The notes beneath the pieces are model-generated. The model was not told the DNA's origin. It worked only from the letters and a program-made list of their open reading frames with translations, and did not search any database. Source: Myroides phaeus (GTDB lineage Bacteria; Bacteroidota; Bacteroidia; Flavobacteriales; Flavobacteriaceae). Taken from it: a DNA stretch of 64,000 bases. This document shows positions 55,716 through 64,000 of this stretch, in pieces (the first letter of the stretch is position 1; each line of letters begins with the position of its first letter). The position numbers were made by a program, and so were the translations under genes. The stretch is from assembly GCF_900099675.1 (NCBI RefSeq), contig NZ_FNDQ01000005.1, positions 78,591 to 142,590 of the forward strand, read 5' to 3'.

Positions 55716-57251
55716 ATGTTAGAATCTATTTCCTCAGGATTGATACTGCTTGCAGCTACTCCTGTTGTACTCTTGATTGTTTTGCTTGGCTTCTTAAAAA
55801 TGCCAGGAGAGAAAAGTGCTTTTATCACATTGGTTGTCACAATTTTAATCGCCATATTTGGTTTTGAATTATCAGTAAACGATACAGCATTGTCTGTTCT
55901 TTATGGAGTAATTAAAGCAGTTTTTCCGATACTTATCATCATTTTAATGGCTATTTATAGCTACAATGTTCAAGTACAAACAGAGAAAATAGAAGTAATA
56001 AAACAGCAGTTTTCTGCGATTTCTGAAGACAAAGCGATTCAAGTTTTGCTATTAACGTGGGGATTTGGAGGATTATTAGAAGGTATGGCAGGTTTTGGAA
56101 CTGCTGTAGCTATTCCAGCAGCTATTTTAATTAGCTTAGGATTTAAACCAATGTTTTCTGCAGTTGTAAGTTTAGTCGCAAATAGTGTTCCTACAGCTTT
56201 TGGTGCAGTTGGTATCCCTGTTATTGTATTAGCGAGAGAGGTTGATATGGCAGACCAAATTACTACGATTAGTGCAAATGTAGTTTGGCAATTGGCTATT
56301 TTAATGTTCTTAATTCCATTTGTAATCTTAACATTAACGAGTAAATCAGTTAAGTCAATTCCAAGAAATATTATATTAGGTGGGGTAACTGGAGCAGTAA
56401 CTTTAGCTGTTCAATATTACTCAGCTGTTTATATTGGCGCAGAAACTCCTGCAATTTTAGGTAGTATAGCGTCAATTTTTGTTATTATTGCATTCGGAAA
56501 AATTACAGCTAAAAAGAATACTGAGAAAAAAGAGGCAATTAGCTTCTCAGCAAAAGAAATATTCCAAGCGTGGAGTGTTTACGGTCTGATCTTAATCTTA
56601 GTATTATTGACAAGTCCACTTTTCCCAATTACAGCTTGGTTAAAAGAAAATGTTACTATTTTTCAAACTGTCTTTAGCTTTGATATAGCAGGGGCGGCGA
56701 GAAAAGTAGGAATCTACTGGTTGACAGATACAGGTGTATTAATCTTTGTGAGTTCAATAGTAGGAGGATTAATTCAAGGTAGTTCATTGTCTAAATTATT
56801 CAAGTTATTAGGTAAGACAACTTTGCAATTGAAAAAGACTGTAATAACAGTTAGCTGTTTAATCGCTTTATCTACATTGATGGATTTCTCAGGTATGATC
56901 TCTGTATTAGGATTAGCGTTAGCAGCAGGTACAGGAGCGTTTTATCCTTTCTTCGCACCAGCTATTGGTGCATTAGGAACGTTCTTAACAGGTAGTGATA
57001 CCTCTTCAAACATCTTATTTGGTAAGTTACAAGCAACTGTTGCCGATCAAATCGGGGCAGATAAAGGTTGGTTAGCAGCAGCTAATACAGCAGGTGCAAC
57101 GGGTGGTAAGATTATTTCTCCACAGAGTATTGCAGTAGCTACAACAGCTTGTAATCAACAAGGTCAAGAAGGTGTTATTTTAAAAAGAGCAATTGTTTTC
57201 GCGTTAGTGTATATTATTATCGCAGGAATCGTTGTTTATATTGGTAGTTAA
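55716..57251 (+). CDS. lctP: L-lactate permease
   Basis: This 511-residue inner-membrane symporter of the LctP family has about twelve helices. The family segments LTWGFGGLLEGMAGFGTAVAIPA (about 107-130), LVANSVPTAFGAVGIPVI and GTFLTGSDTSSNILFGKLQ (about 425-445) are all present. It imports lactate (or glycolate) with protons. It is the first gene of a four-gene lactate operon with lutA, lutB and lutC, 19 bases before lutA. Confidence 0.94.
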   Translation: MLESISSGLILLAATPVVLLIVLLGFLKMPGEKSAFITLVVTILIAIFGFELSVNDTALSVLYGVIKAVFPILIIILMAIYSYNVQVQTEKIEVIKQQFSAISEDKAIQVLLLTWGFGGLLEGMAGFGTAVAIPAAILISLGFKPMFSAVVSLVANSVPTAFGAVGIPVIVLAREVDMADQITTISANVVWQLAILMFLIPFVILTLTSKSVKSIPRNIILGGVTGAVTLAVQYYSAVYIGAETPAILGSIASIFVIIAFGKITAKKNTEKKEAISFSAKEIFQAWSVYGLILILVLLTSPLFPITAWLKENVTIFQTVFSFDIAGAARKVGIYWLTDTGVLIFVSSIVGGLIQGSSLSKLFKLLGKTTLQLKKTVITVSCLIALSTLMDFSGMISVLGLALAAGTGAFYPFFAPAIGALGTFLTGSDTSSNILFGKLQATVADQIGADKGWLAAANTAGATGGKIISPQSIAVATTACNQQGQEGVILKRAIVFALVYIIIAGIVVYIGS

Positions 57252-57270
57252 AATATATAAAAACAAATAT

Positions 57271-58011
57271 ATGAGAGTTGGATTATTTATTCCTTGCTAC
57301 GTGAATGCGGCATATCCGGAAGTAGGTGTAGCAAGTTATAAGCTATTAACACATTTTGGTGTAGAGGTTGATTATCCTGTAGATCAAACATGTTGTGGGC
57401 AGCCTATGGCTAATGCGGGTTTTGAAGATAAAGCATTACCATTGGCAAATCAATTTAATAAATTATTTGATCAATATGATTATATAGTTGCTCCTTCAGG
57501 AAGTTGCGTTGGGTTCGTAAAAGATTCTTACCCGCGTATTATGGAGAAAGAAGGATGTACAAGTAAGGTTAGCGGTAAAGTATATGATATGTGTGAGTTT
57601 TTACACGACATTTTAAAAGTTGAAGCACTTCCAGGTGTTTTCCCACATAAAGTGAGCTTACATAATAGTTGCCACGGTTTAAGAGAGCTTAAATTAGGGT
57701 CGGCAAGTGAGCTAAATATTAAACCTTACTCTAAAGTAAAAGATTTATTAAGATTAGTAAAAGGTGTAGAAGTTGTAGAGCCAGAAAGAGTAGATGAGTG
57801 TTGTGGTTTTGGTGGAATGTTTTCTATCGAGGAGCCTGCTGTATCTATTAGAATGGGGAATGATAAGGTTTCTTGTCATACTGCAACTGGTGCTGAATAT
57901 ATTACAGGACCAGACAGTTCTTGTTTGATGCATATGGGGGGAATTGTAGACAAAAAAGGTCTGCCAATTAAAACCATTCACGTAGTAGAAATATTCGCAG
58001 CTGGATTATAA
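57271..58011 (+). CDS. lutA: Lactate utilization protein A (Fe-S/CCG domain)
   Basis: This 246-residue subunit of the LutABC L-lactate dehydrogenase complex has two CCG domains. Cysteine-rich motifs TCCGQPMANAGF and ECCGFGGMFSIEEP bind the electron-transfer cluster, as in heterodisulfide reductase subunit B. The start at 57271 (MRVGLFIPCYVNAAYPE) is the conserved family start; a longer frame from 57232 overlaps lctP and is rejected. It is followed by lutB with a four-base gap. Confidence 0.92.
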   Translation: MRVGLFIPCYVNAAYPEVGVASYKLLTHFGVEVDYPVDQTCCGQPMANAGFEDKALPLANQFNKLFDQYDYIVAPSGSCVGFVKDSYPRIMEKEGCTSKVSGKVYDMCEFLHDILKVEALPGVFPHKVSLHNSCHGLRELKLGSASELNIKPYSKVKDLLRLVKGVEVVEPERVDECCGFGGMFSIEEPAVSIRMGNDKVSCHTATGAEYITGPDSSCLMHMGGIVDKKGLPIKTIHVVEIFAAGL

Positions 58012-58015
58012 GATT

Positions 58016-59389
58016 ATGGGTAGTACAAAACATTCACAGAATGCTGGCGTTTTTCAGCAGGATTCAGAAAAGGCTGCTTGGCATAATAATGCCTTGTGGT
58101 TTGTAAGAGAAAAAAGAGACCGTATATCTAAGACAATTCCTGAATGGGAAGAACTTAGAGCTATGGGAGAGAAAATAAAGTTACACAGTGTTAGTAATTT
58201 AGATGTTTATTTGGAAGAGTTTTCAACGAACGCTGAAGCTAACGGAGTAATTGTACACTGGGCTAAAGATGCTGAAGAGCACAATGCTATTGTACATTCA
58301 ATTCTTGAAAAGCACAATGCTAAGAAAATGGTGAAAAGTAAGTCTATGCTTACTGAAGAGTGTGAGCTTAACCATTACTTAGAGGCTAAGGGAATTGATG
58401 TTATTGAAAGTGACTTAGGAGAGCGTATTTTACAGTTAAATGGTACTGCGCCTTCACATATCGTACTTCCTGCTATTCATATGAAAAGAGAGGAAGTAGG
58501 GGAATTATTCAGTGAGAAATTAAATACTGAAAAAGGAAATAGTGATCCTACGTACTTAACACGTGCTGCAAGAGCGTCATTGAGAAATGATTTCTTAACT
58601 GCTGATGTTGCTATGACTGGAGTTAACTTCGGTGTAGCTTCTACAGGAGAGGTGGTTGTGTGTACTAATGAAGGGAATGCCGATATGGGTACTTCATTAG
58701 CTAAGGTGCACATCGCTTCTATGGGACTTGAAAAAGTTATTCCTAACAGAGAGTGTTTAGCGGTATTTACACGTTTATTAGCGCGTTCTGCTACAGGACA
58801 ACCGACAACAACTTATACGTCTCATTTTCAAAAACCTGTTGAAGGTGGAGAATTTCATATCATCATTGTAGATAATGGGCGTAGTGATATTCTTACAAAT
58901 GAAGATCACATTAAATCATTAAACTGTATCCGTTGTGGTGCGTGTATGAATACGTGTCCGGTTTACAGACGTAGTGGTGGATATTCATATACTTACTTTA
59001 TTCCTGGACCTATTGGTATTAACTTAGGGATGCTTAAAGATCCTGTGAAACACAGTGAAAATCTTTCTGCTTGTTCGCTTTGTTATTCTTGTAATAACGT
59101 ATGTCCAGTGCGTATTGATTTGGCAGATCAAATTTATAAATGGCGTCAAGATTTAGATTCTTTAGGAAAAGCAAATGCTTCTAAGAAACTTATATCTTCT
59201 GGTATGCAGTTTTTATTTACACATCCAGCGTTGTTTAGAACAAGTTTGAAATTCTCGTCATTAGCAAAATATGCGCCTCGTTCGTTGACTTTTGGATTGA
59301 AAGAATGGGAAGATGGTCGTTCGTTACCTCCTTTTGCAAAAGAGTCTTTTACAGAAATGTGGAAGAAAGGTAAGGTTCAAAAAAAATAG
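58016..59389 (+). CDS. lutB: Lactate utilization protein B (iron-sulfur subunit)
   Basis: This 457-residue central subunit has an N-terminal LUD-type domain (about 65-290) and two [4Fe-4S] ferredoxin motifs near 305-365, CIRCGACMNTCP and CSLCYSCNNVCP. It oxidises lactate to pyruvate together with LutA and LutC, passing electrons to the quinone pool. Confidence 0.93.
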   Translation: MGSTKHSQNAGVFQQDSEKAAWHNNALWFVREKRDRISKTIPEWEELRAMGEKIKLHSVSNLDVYLEEFSTNAEANGVIVHWAKDAEEHNAIVHSILEKHNAKKMVKSKSMLTEECELNHYLEAKGIDVIESDLGERILQLNGTAPSHIVLPAIHMKREEVGELFSEKLNTEKGNSDPTYLTRAARASLRNDFLTADVAMTGVNFGVASTGEVVVCTNEGNADMGTSLAKVHIASMGLEKVIPNRECLAVFTRLLARSATGQPTTTYTSHFQKPVEGGEFHIIIVDNGRSDILTNEDHIKSLNCIRCGACMNTCPVYRRSGGYSYTYFIPGPIGINLGMLKDPVKHSENLSACSLCYSCNNVCPVRIDLADQIYKWRQDLDSLGKANASKKLISSGMQFLFTHPALFRTSLKFSSLAKYAPRSLTFGLKEWEDGRSLPPFAKESFTEMWKKGKVQKK

Positions 59390-59396
59390 TAGAGTT

Positions 59397-59975
59397 ATGA
59401 GTAGCAAAAATTACATATTAGAAAAGATAACAAGAAACATACAGAAAAGACATGATAGACCCGTTGTGAAATTGGATGCTATCAGTTTTGATAACTTGTT
59501 GACACAGTTTGTTGAAATTTCTCAAGCTGTTGGTGGACACGCTGTAGTTTTAGAAGAAGGACAAGATATCAATGCTGTTATTCGTGACTTATATCCGGAT
59601 GCAAAGGAGATTTCTTCTGCTTTAAAGGATATTACATTGAGTACTTTAGATCCTAATTCTGTTGCAGAAGCAGCTGACTTAAAGGATGTAGACTTAGCAA
59701 TAATCGAAGGAGAATTAGGTGTGGCTGAGAATGGATGTATCTGGATCCCTCAAGAGATTAAGCACAAAGCATTGTACTTTATTACACAATACTTAGTTAT
59801 CGTTTTAGATAAGAATAAGATTGTCAATAATATGCACGAGGCTTATGCTAAGATTGGAACAAATGATAAAGGTTTTGGAGTGTTTATTTCGGGGCCTTCT
59901 AAAACAGCAGATATTGAACAAGCTTTAGTAGTGGGAGCCCACGGTCCTAAAGGATTAACAGTTATTTTAAAATAA
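59397..59975 (+). CDS. lutC: Lactate utilization protein C
   Basis: This is a 192-residue LUD-domain subunit. The start at 59397 (MSSKNYILEKI) is chosen because the longer frame overlaps lutB. The pattern VDLAIIEGELGVAENGCIWIPQ (about 100-122) and GTNDKGFGVFISGPSKTADIEQALVVGAHGPK (about 158-189) match LutC. It completes the LutABC set, so the cluster encodes a whole L-lactate import and oxidation route. Confidence 0.92.
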   Translation: MSSKNYILEKITRNIQKRHDRPVVKLDAISFDNLLTQFVEISQAVGGHAVVLEEGQDINAVIRDLYPDAKEISSALKDITLSTLDPNSVAEAADLKDVDLAIIEGELGVAENGCIWIPQEIKHKALYFITQYLVIVLDKNKIVNNMHEAYAKIGTNDKGFGVFISGPSKTADIEQALVVGAHGPKGLTVILK

Positions 59976-60010
59976 TTAAGAAAAGTTTAATATTGCTTAG
60001 AATATAATGA

Positions 60011-60038
60011 AAAAGAGACGTATAATTGCGTCTCTTTT
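60011..60038 (+). terminator. Terminator of the lactate operon
   Basis: The stem AAAAGAGACG / CGTCTCTTTT is followed by more T, 35 bases after lutC. Confidence 0.9.
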
Positions 60039-60061
60039 TTTATACTTAAAAACCAAGCAAT

Positions 60062-60811
60062 ATGAGATACCTATCTATCTTATTTATTAGTGCATTATTG
60101 TGCAGTTGTTCTACTTCTATTAGGACAAAAGTATCTGGAACGAACCACAATCCGTTAGCAGACTCTACCAAAGTTTATTTAGTTAATGATGTTCGTCAAT
60201 TGCCAGAAGCGACAGAATTGGTGGGAACAGTCAAAATTGGCGATTCAGGATTTACAACTCGTTGCGATTATGAAACTGTAATAACAGATTTTGAGAATGC
60301 TGCGCGTAAAGTAGGGGCCAATATTATAATGGTAACAGAGGTGAAGACACCTACTTCGTTGGGAAGTACTTGTTATAGAATACAAGGAAAAGCCTTCCGT
60401 AATCTAAATACGGAACAATTAAAAAACATAAAATCTAACGATTATAATTCGTACGCTAAGAAATTAGAGGGAGATCCAGATTATGCTATTGTTCACTTTT
60501 ACAGACCAACAGGTGGGCCTGGTCATTTGTTAGGATATAAAGTAAAGGATGAGAATAATGGAAATATTGGAAGAATGCGTACAGGAGAAACATTTAGTCA
60601 CAAAACAACAGCATACGGAGACAGAGTGTTTAAAGGAAGCTTAGAAACTACAGAAGAAGTAAAGCTTACTTTAGAGAAAGGGTATGAGTACTATGTTAAG
60701 TGTAGTGTAGGTTTTGGAATTATGATGGGACGCCCTATTATCAAGCAAATGCGCATTGATATTGGAGAAGAAGAGTATAATATACTATCCAATAAACAAA
60801 AGAAAAAATAA
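60062..60811 (+). CDS. Lipoprotein with DUF2846-like domain
   Basis: This 249-residue lipoprotein has a signal ending LLCSC. An N-terminal domain (about 25-110) carries VYLVNDVRQLPEATELVGTV. A second domain (about 135-245) resembles DUF2846, with AIVHFYRPTGGPGHLLGYKV, a glycine-rich turn and a GYEYYVKCSVGFGIMMGRP segment. Function unknown. It stands between the lactate operon and rlmD on its own strand. Confidence 0.7.
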   Translation: MRYLSILFISALLCSCSTSIRTKVSGTNHNPLADSTKVYLVNDVRQLPEATELVGTVKIGDSGFTTRCDYETVITDFENAARKVGANIIMVTEVKTPTSLGSTCYRIQGKAFRNLNTEQLKNIKSNDYNSYAKKLEGDPDYAIVHFYRPTGGPGHLLGYKVKDENNGNIGRMRTGETFSHKTTAYGDRVFKGSLETTEEVKLTLEKGYEYYVKCSVGFGIMMGRPIIKQMRIDIGEEEYNILSNKQKKK

Positions 60812-60829
60812 CTAATCAAAAGCAATAAA

Positions 60830-60858
60830 AAAGCCCTTGTATTTTATACAAGGGCTTT
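60830..60858. terminator. Bidirectional terminator
   Basis: The stem AAAGCCCTTGTA / TACAAGGGCTTT with a five-base loop lies between the lipoprotein gene and convergent rlmD. Confidence 0.92.
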
Positions 60859-60870
60859 CTTTTTAGTATA

Positions 60871-62283
60871 TTATTTTAATTCAAGTAATACTACGTTTTC
60901 AACGTGGTGTGTCTGTGGGAACATATCCACTGGTCTTACTTTAATTACTTTATATTTTTCATCCATTAAAGCTAAGTCACGTGCTTGTGTTGCAGAGTTA
61001 CAACTTACGTAAACTACGCGTTTAGGAGCAATCTTTAAGATCATTTCTACTACATCTTTGTGCATTCCATCACGAGGAGGGTCAGTGATAATTACATCAG
61101 GATGCCCGTGTGTACCGATAAACTCATCGTTAAACACATTCTTCATATCTCCTACAAAGAAATCACAGTTTGTAATATTATTGCGTTCAGCGTTTAATTT
61201 AGCATCCTCAATCGCTTCCGGAACTGCCTCTACACCAATTACTTTTTTAGCTGCTTTAGAAACGAATTGAGCAATAGTTCCTGTACCTGTATAAAGGTCA
61301 TATACTAACTCATTTCCTGTTAATCCAGCGTAATCTCTTGTAATTTTGTATAATTCGTAAGCTTGAGCAGAGTTTGTTTGGTAGAATGATTTAGCGTTGA
61401 TGCTAAATTTAAGTCCTTCCATCTCTTCTAAGATATAATCACGTCCTTTGTATAATACTACATCTTGATCGTAGATTGTATCATTTGCCTTTCCGTTTAC
61501 AACATATTGTAATGAAGTAATCATAGGGAAGCGCTCAGCTAAGAAGTTAAGTAATAACTCTCTCTTTTCTTGATCTTCGTGGAAGAATTGGATTAATACC
61601 ATTACTTCTCCAGTAGATGCAGTACGAATCATTAACGTACGCAATAAACCTTCTTGTTCACGAGGATTAAAGAATGAAAGGCCATTCTCGTTAGCAAATC
61701 TTCTGATTTCATTACGAATATCATTAGAAGGGTCTTCTTGTAAATGACATTTCTTGATATCTAAGATTTTATCCCACATTTTAGGGATGTGAAATCCAAG
61801 AGCATTTTCTTTACCCATTTCTTCTCCACTTGCTACTTCTTCAGGTGTTAACCAACGAGCATTAGAGAAAGAGAACTCCATTTTATTTCTGTAAAATAAA
61901 GTTTCTTCAGAACCTAAAATAGGCTCGAATTCAGGTAATTCAATTTTACCAATACGCTTCAAGTTGTTAAAAACCTCCTGGTTTTTGTAAAACAACTGTT
62001 GGCTGTATTTCATATTTTGCCATTTACATCCACCACAAGCTCCGAAGTGCTCACAAACGGCGTCAATTCTGTGTTCAGAAAATTTATGGATCTTGATAGC
62101 ACGACCTTCATAATACGCTTTGCGTTTTTTTACAGTCTGCACATCTACCACATCTCCCGGAACTACGTTAGGAATAAATATTACTTTCCCATCTGGAGCT
62201 TTAGCTACCGAAACGCCTTTTGCACCTGCATCAAGGACTTCTACGTTTTCGAATACGATTCTTTCTGTTCTTTTTCTTGTCAT
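60871..62283 (-). CDS. rlmD: 23S rRNA (uracil-1939-C5)-methyltransferase
   Basis: This SAM-dependent rRNA methyltransferase has 470 residues. A TRAM domain (about 5-65) is followed by the [4Fe-4S] cysteines in CEHFGACGGCKWQN, with a fourth Cys near CHLQED. The methyltransferase part contains LVYDLYTGTGTIAQF (SAM loop), TDPPRDGMHKD and the catalytic-Cys motif VYVSCNSATQARDL. The start is the only clear ATG after a -7 element TATTTTTG at 62288-62295, so the leader is very short. Confidence 0.93.
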   Translation of the reverse strand: MTRKRTERIVFENVEVLDAGAKGVSVAKAPDGKVIFIPNVVPGDVVDVQTVKKRKAYYEGRAIKIHKFSEHRIDAVCEHFGACGGCKWQNMKYSQQLFYKNQEVFNNLKRIGKIELPEFEPILGSEETLFYRNKMEFSFSNARWLTPEEVASGEEMGKENALGFHIPKMWDKILDIKKCHLQEDPSNDIRNEIRRFANENGLSFFNPREQEGLLRTLMIRTASTGEVMVLIQFFHEDQEKRELLLNFLAERFPMITSLQYVVNGKANDTIYDQDVVLYKGRDYILEEMEGLKFSINAKSFYQTNSAQAYELYKITRDYAGLTGNELVYDLYTGTGTIAQFVSKAAKKVIGVEAVPEAIEDAKLNAERNNITNCDFFVGDMKNVFNDEFIGTHGHPDVIITDPPRDGMHKDVVEMILKIAPKRVVYVSCNSATQARDLALMDEKYKVIKVRPVDMFPQTHHVENVVLLELK

Positions 62284-62485
62284 GCCGCAAAAATAAACTT
62301 AATTTCAATTTGAAAATCATTTTTATTTGAATTTTGCTAATTAGGAAACATTCTAAAGAAGGGATGTAATTACGAGTTCTTTTATATTATACATAGTGGT
62401 AATTAAAAAGCGGTATTATTCTTTTTAAGGTGCTGTATTAATTAGATTAAATACTATTTTAGTACTTCATAAAAAAAACACCACT

Positions 62486-63607
62486 ATGTCTTTAAAAAAG
62501 ATTGTATTAGCTTGTTTTGTACTCTTTAGTACATTGTCTTCTGCTCAAACAATTCGCTTGCCTTATACGGATGAATCGGGTTGGATGTTGGTTAATTTGA
62601 CCGTAAATGATAAAGAGATGACTTTTCTGTTTGACACCGGTTGGGATGGATTGTCTATTCGCGGTAGTTTATTAGAAGAATATAAAAAATCGGGGAGTAT
62701 AGTTGCTGTTGATGCGAACAATGTATTACAAGATGTAGCGAAACTGCGTGTAGATAGCCTAAAAGTTGGTAATTATGTTTTTCACAATTTACCTTTTACA
62801 GATTTAGAACAATTTCCAATGGTAAAAGACCCCATATTTGATTGTTATAAGATCGATGGTATTTTAGGAAATGTGATTTATAAAGACAAGGTATTGGAAA
62901 TAGATCCAATTAAGAAGGAAATTATATTGGAAGACTTTACAACGGCTTTAGAGTTGCGTATATTAAGCGATGATTTTATGCACGTGGCGAGTTTAAATGA
63001 TCAAAATCCAACACGTATAGTTATTCCAATGGCTGTCGGAGATATGTATCGTCCGTTCTTAGTGGATACCGGAGATAATGGGTATTTATCAGTGTCACAA
63101 GATAAGGATATGTTGAAATACATTGAAACGTTAGCTGTCAAAAGTTTTCTAAGCTATGGAAGTGTAGGGGCATTTGGTTTGAATAAAGGCTTAGCAAAGA
63201 CACAGATTAGTTTAGGGGGGAGTGTTCAGCTTGCAAATCGCGTATTTGATAAGCAGGAGCTATCATTTAGTCCTTCTGAAGGTGTTTATCAAATAGGAGT
63301 GGAGTTTATCAAGCAATTTCACTTGATTTATATAGCTGACTTGCAATTGTTATTTTTAAAGCAAGTAAAGCAGTATGAAGGTGAGTCTAATTTGAATAAG
63401 TTTGGCTATGGAATTGCTTATAAAGACGGAAAGTATATTATAGCTGCAATTGGTGAAAATGAGAAGGTTTTAAAAATAGGTGATGAAGTTTTAACTATTG
63501 ATGGTGTTGCAATTGCTAAAAAATGTGGTTTTAGAAAATATTTCCAAACAGCAAAACATACGCCTATGTTGGGATTGAAAAGAGGGAAAAAAGAATTTAC
63601 ATATTGA
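62486..63607 (+). CDS. Retropepsin-like aspartyl protease with two DTG motifs and C-terminal PDZ
   Basis: The signal peptide ends SSA-Q (about 1-20). The first aspartyl domain has FLFDTGWDGLSI (Asp50) and the second has FLVDTGDNGYLSV (about residue 190). Both hydrophobic-D-T-G motifs in one chain allow an intramolecular pepsin-like active site, in contrast to dimeric retropepsins. The C-terminal part (about 300-373) with YGIAYKDGKYIIAAIG and KIGDEVLTIDGVAI is a PDZ domain. It is likely a periplasmic or exported protease; the substrate is unknown. Confidence 0.85.
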   Translation: MSLKKIVLACFVLFSTLSSAQTIRLPYTDESGWMLVNLTVNDKEMTFLFDTGWDGLSIRGSLLEEYKKSGSIVAVDANNVLQDVAKLRVDSLKVGNYVFHNLPFTDLEQFPMVKDPIFDCYKIDGILGNVIYKDKVLEIDPIKKEIILEDFTTALELRILSDDFMHVASLNDQNPTRIVIPMAVGDMYRPFLVDTGDNGYLSVSQDKDMLKYIETLAVKSFLSYGSVGAFGLNKGLAKTQISLGGSVQLANRVFDKQELSFSPSEGVYQIGVEFIKQFHLIYIADLQLLFLKQVKQYEGESNLNKFGYGIAYKDGKYIIAAIGENEKVLKIGDEVLTIDGVAIAKKCGFRKYFQTAKHTPMLGLKRGKKEFTY

Positions 63608-63631
63608 TGAAAGGCAACGTAAAGAGTAAAG

Positions 63632-63672
63632 AAGCTCAGAATTGATTGATAAGATTAATTCTGGGCTTTTTT
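63632..63672 (+). terminator. Terminator of the protease gene
   Basis: The stem AAGCTCAGAATT / AATTCTGGGCTT, with one wobble pair, is followed by T7, 25 bases after the stop codon. Confidence 0.8.
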
Positions 63673-63732
63673 TATATTTCAGAGCAATATACGTAAAGGT
63701 TAATTATTAAAAGAGTCTTCTTTGTTACATCC

Positions 63733-63819
63733 TTCGGAAAACATCGTGGATTGTTCGGAAAACAGGCCTGTTTTCCGAAGGGTTCCCGAACAAGTCTCGA
63801 ATCGTTTCCGAACAAGGTA
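63733..63819. repeat. Intergenic 11-bp-period inverted-repeat element (copy C)
   Basis: TTCGGAA occurs at 63733 and 63754. The opposite-strand word recurs at 63773 (TTCCGAA), 63784 (TCCCGAA), 63795 (TCTCGAA) and 63806 (TTCCGAA), exactly 11 bp apart each time. The stretch 63754-63779 is a perfect 26-base palindrome. The right edge is CGAACAAGGTA (63809-63819), identical to the right edge of copy A. Confidence 0.7.
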
Positions 63820-63856
63820 CGTTTAAAAAAGCGTTATATTGGATCAAGCACAAAAG

Positions 63857-63887
63857 TTGGGGAGGAAGTTGTAAAATAATATATTTG
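63857..63887 (+). promoter_or_regulatory. Possible promoter of the IS transposase gene
   Basis: TTG (63857-63859) and TATATTTG (63880-63887) have 20 bases between them, ending five bases before the start codon. Confidence 0.45.
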
Positions 63888-63891
63888 CACC

Positions 63892-64000
63892 ATGATGGAT
63901 AGCACAGAAATACTAAAACTAATCCTACCTGAGTACTTGGTAGAGCATTTCAATATTACAAAAGTTGAAGAATTAAATAGTCGTTTAGATATTTACTTCG
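63892..64000 (+). CDS. ISAon1-type transposase N-terminal region (cut by window end)
   Basis: The 36 visible residues MMDSTEILKLILPEYLVEHF and NITKVEELNSRLDIYF match the pattern of the N-terminal protein of ISAon1-type elements in Bacteroidota (helix ending LLPEYLxxHF, then a beta turn with a xDIYF strand). That protein usually precedes the DDE transposase frame. The rest of the element and its ends lie outside the window, so neither the family nor whether it is intact can be settled. A candidate promoter lies directly upstream. Confidence 0.55.
   Translation, partial: MMDSTEILKLILPEYLVEHFNITKVEELNSRLDIYF

Noticed and set aside
59313..59396. N-terminal extension of lutC
   Set aside because: It overlaps the lutB reading frame; the ATG at 59397 gives the normal start.
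55716..59975. Lactate cluster as a mobile island
   Set aside because: No integrase, IS, att repeats or composition shift was seen at its edges, so only the synteny remark is kept.

Overview
The window is AT-rich, gene-dense chromosomal DNA from a member of the Bacteroidota, very probably the family Flavobacteriaceae. The evidence is the recurrent -7 promoter element TAnnTTTG, the weak or absent Shine-Dalgarno sequences, and lineage markers: the DUF6048/DUF6452 pair, DUF4834, type III glutamine synthetase, ribosomal protein THX, the DUF2157/DUF4401/GDYXXLXY trio and an ISAon1-type transposase start. A Myroides-like genus is my guess, not something the sequence proves. I saw no rRNA, tRNA, CRISPR or prophage.

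Layout. 0-6.3 kb: 3' end of glnN, an intergenic repeat element, and a minus-strand CzcCBA/CusCBA-type metal efflux operon. 6.3-7.4 kb: a gene-free AT-rich gap. 7.4-14.5 kb: a CI/LexA-like regulator with a degenerate protease site, ung, proline dehydrogenase, aroB, then arginine decarboxylase with a deoxyhypusine-synthase-like gene. 14.6-24.2 kb: ychF, a BrkB-family protein, topoisomerase IV (parE-parC), pldA and hemN. 24.2-33.6 kb: a rhodanese lipoprotein, DUF4834, YfhO, a glycosyltransferase, uvrA, an ECF sigma factor with a 49-codon partner, and an endonuclease III without cluster cysteines. 34.3-43.2 kb: a serine-hydrolase pseudoenzyme, the 35-codon thx gene, bcp, the DUF2157 trio, secreted and lipoprotein genes, a GNAT gene and a GNAT-Nudix fusion. 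43.2-50.2 kb: two outer-membrane barrels, an ABC exporter, ribB with a Crp/Fnr regulator, a SAM-clan riboswitch driving a MetT/NhaC-type transporter, and fabG. 50.3-64 kb: an M20 peptidase, a DEDDh exonuclease, DUF6048/DUF6452, a complete L-lactate module (permease plus LutABC), rlmD, a retropepsin-like protease with PDZ, and the start of an IS.

How the parts work together. Three promoters (hemN, the ABC exporter, and ribB with its Crp/Fnr partner) carry an FNR/CRP-like dyad (TGA-N6-TCA) at exactly the same distance, 36.5 bp, from the end of the -7 element. This is the classic class II activator position, and the Crp/Fnr protein encoded next to ribB has an E-T-L-S-R recognition helix suited to TTGA. 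The methionine-type transporter is preceded by a consensus promoter and a SAM-I/IV-like aptamer with a predicted 6-bp loop pseudoknot.

The least explained structure is a set of three intergenic elements (about 0.6, 34.0 and 63.8 kb). Each is built from its own 'private' word, repeated directly and inverted at an 11-bp period. Two of them end in the same 11-mer, CGAACAAGGTA.
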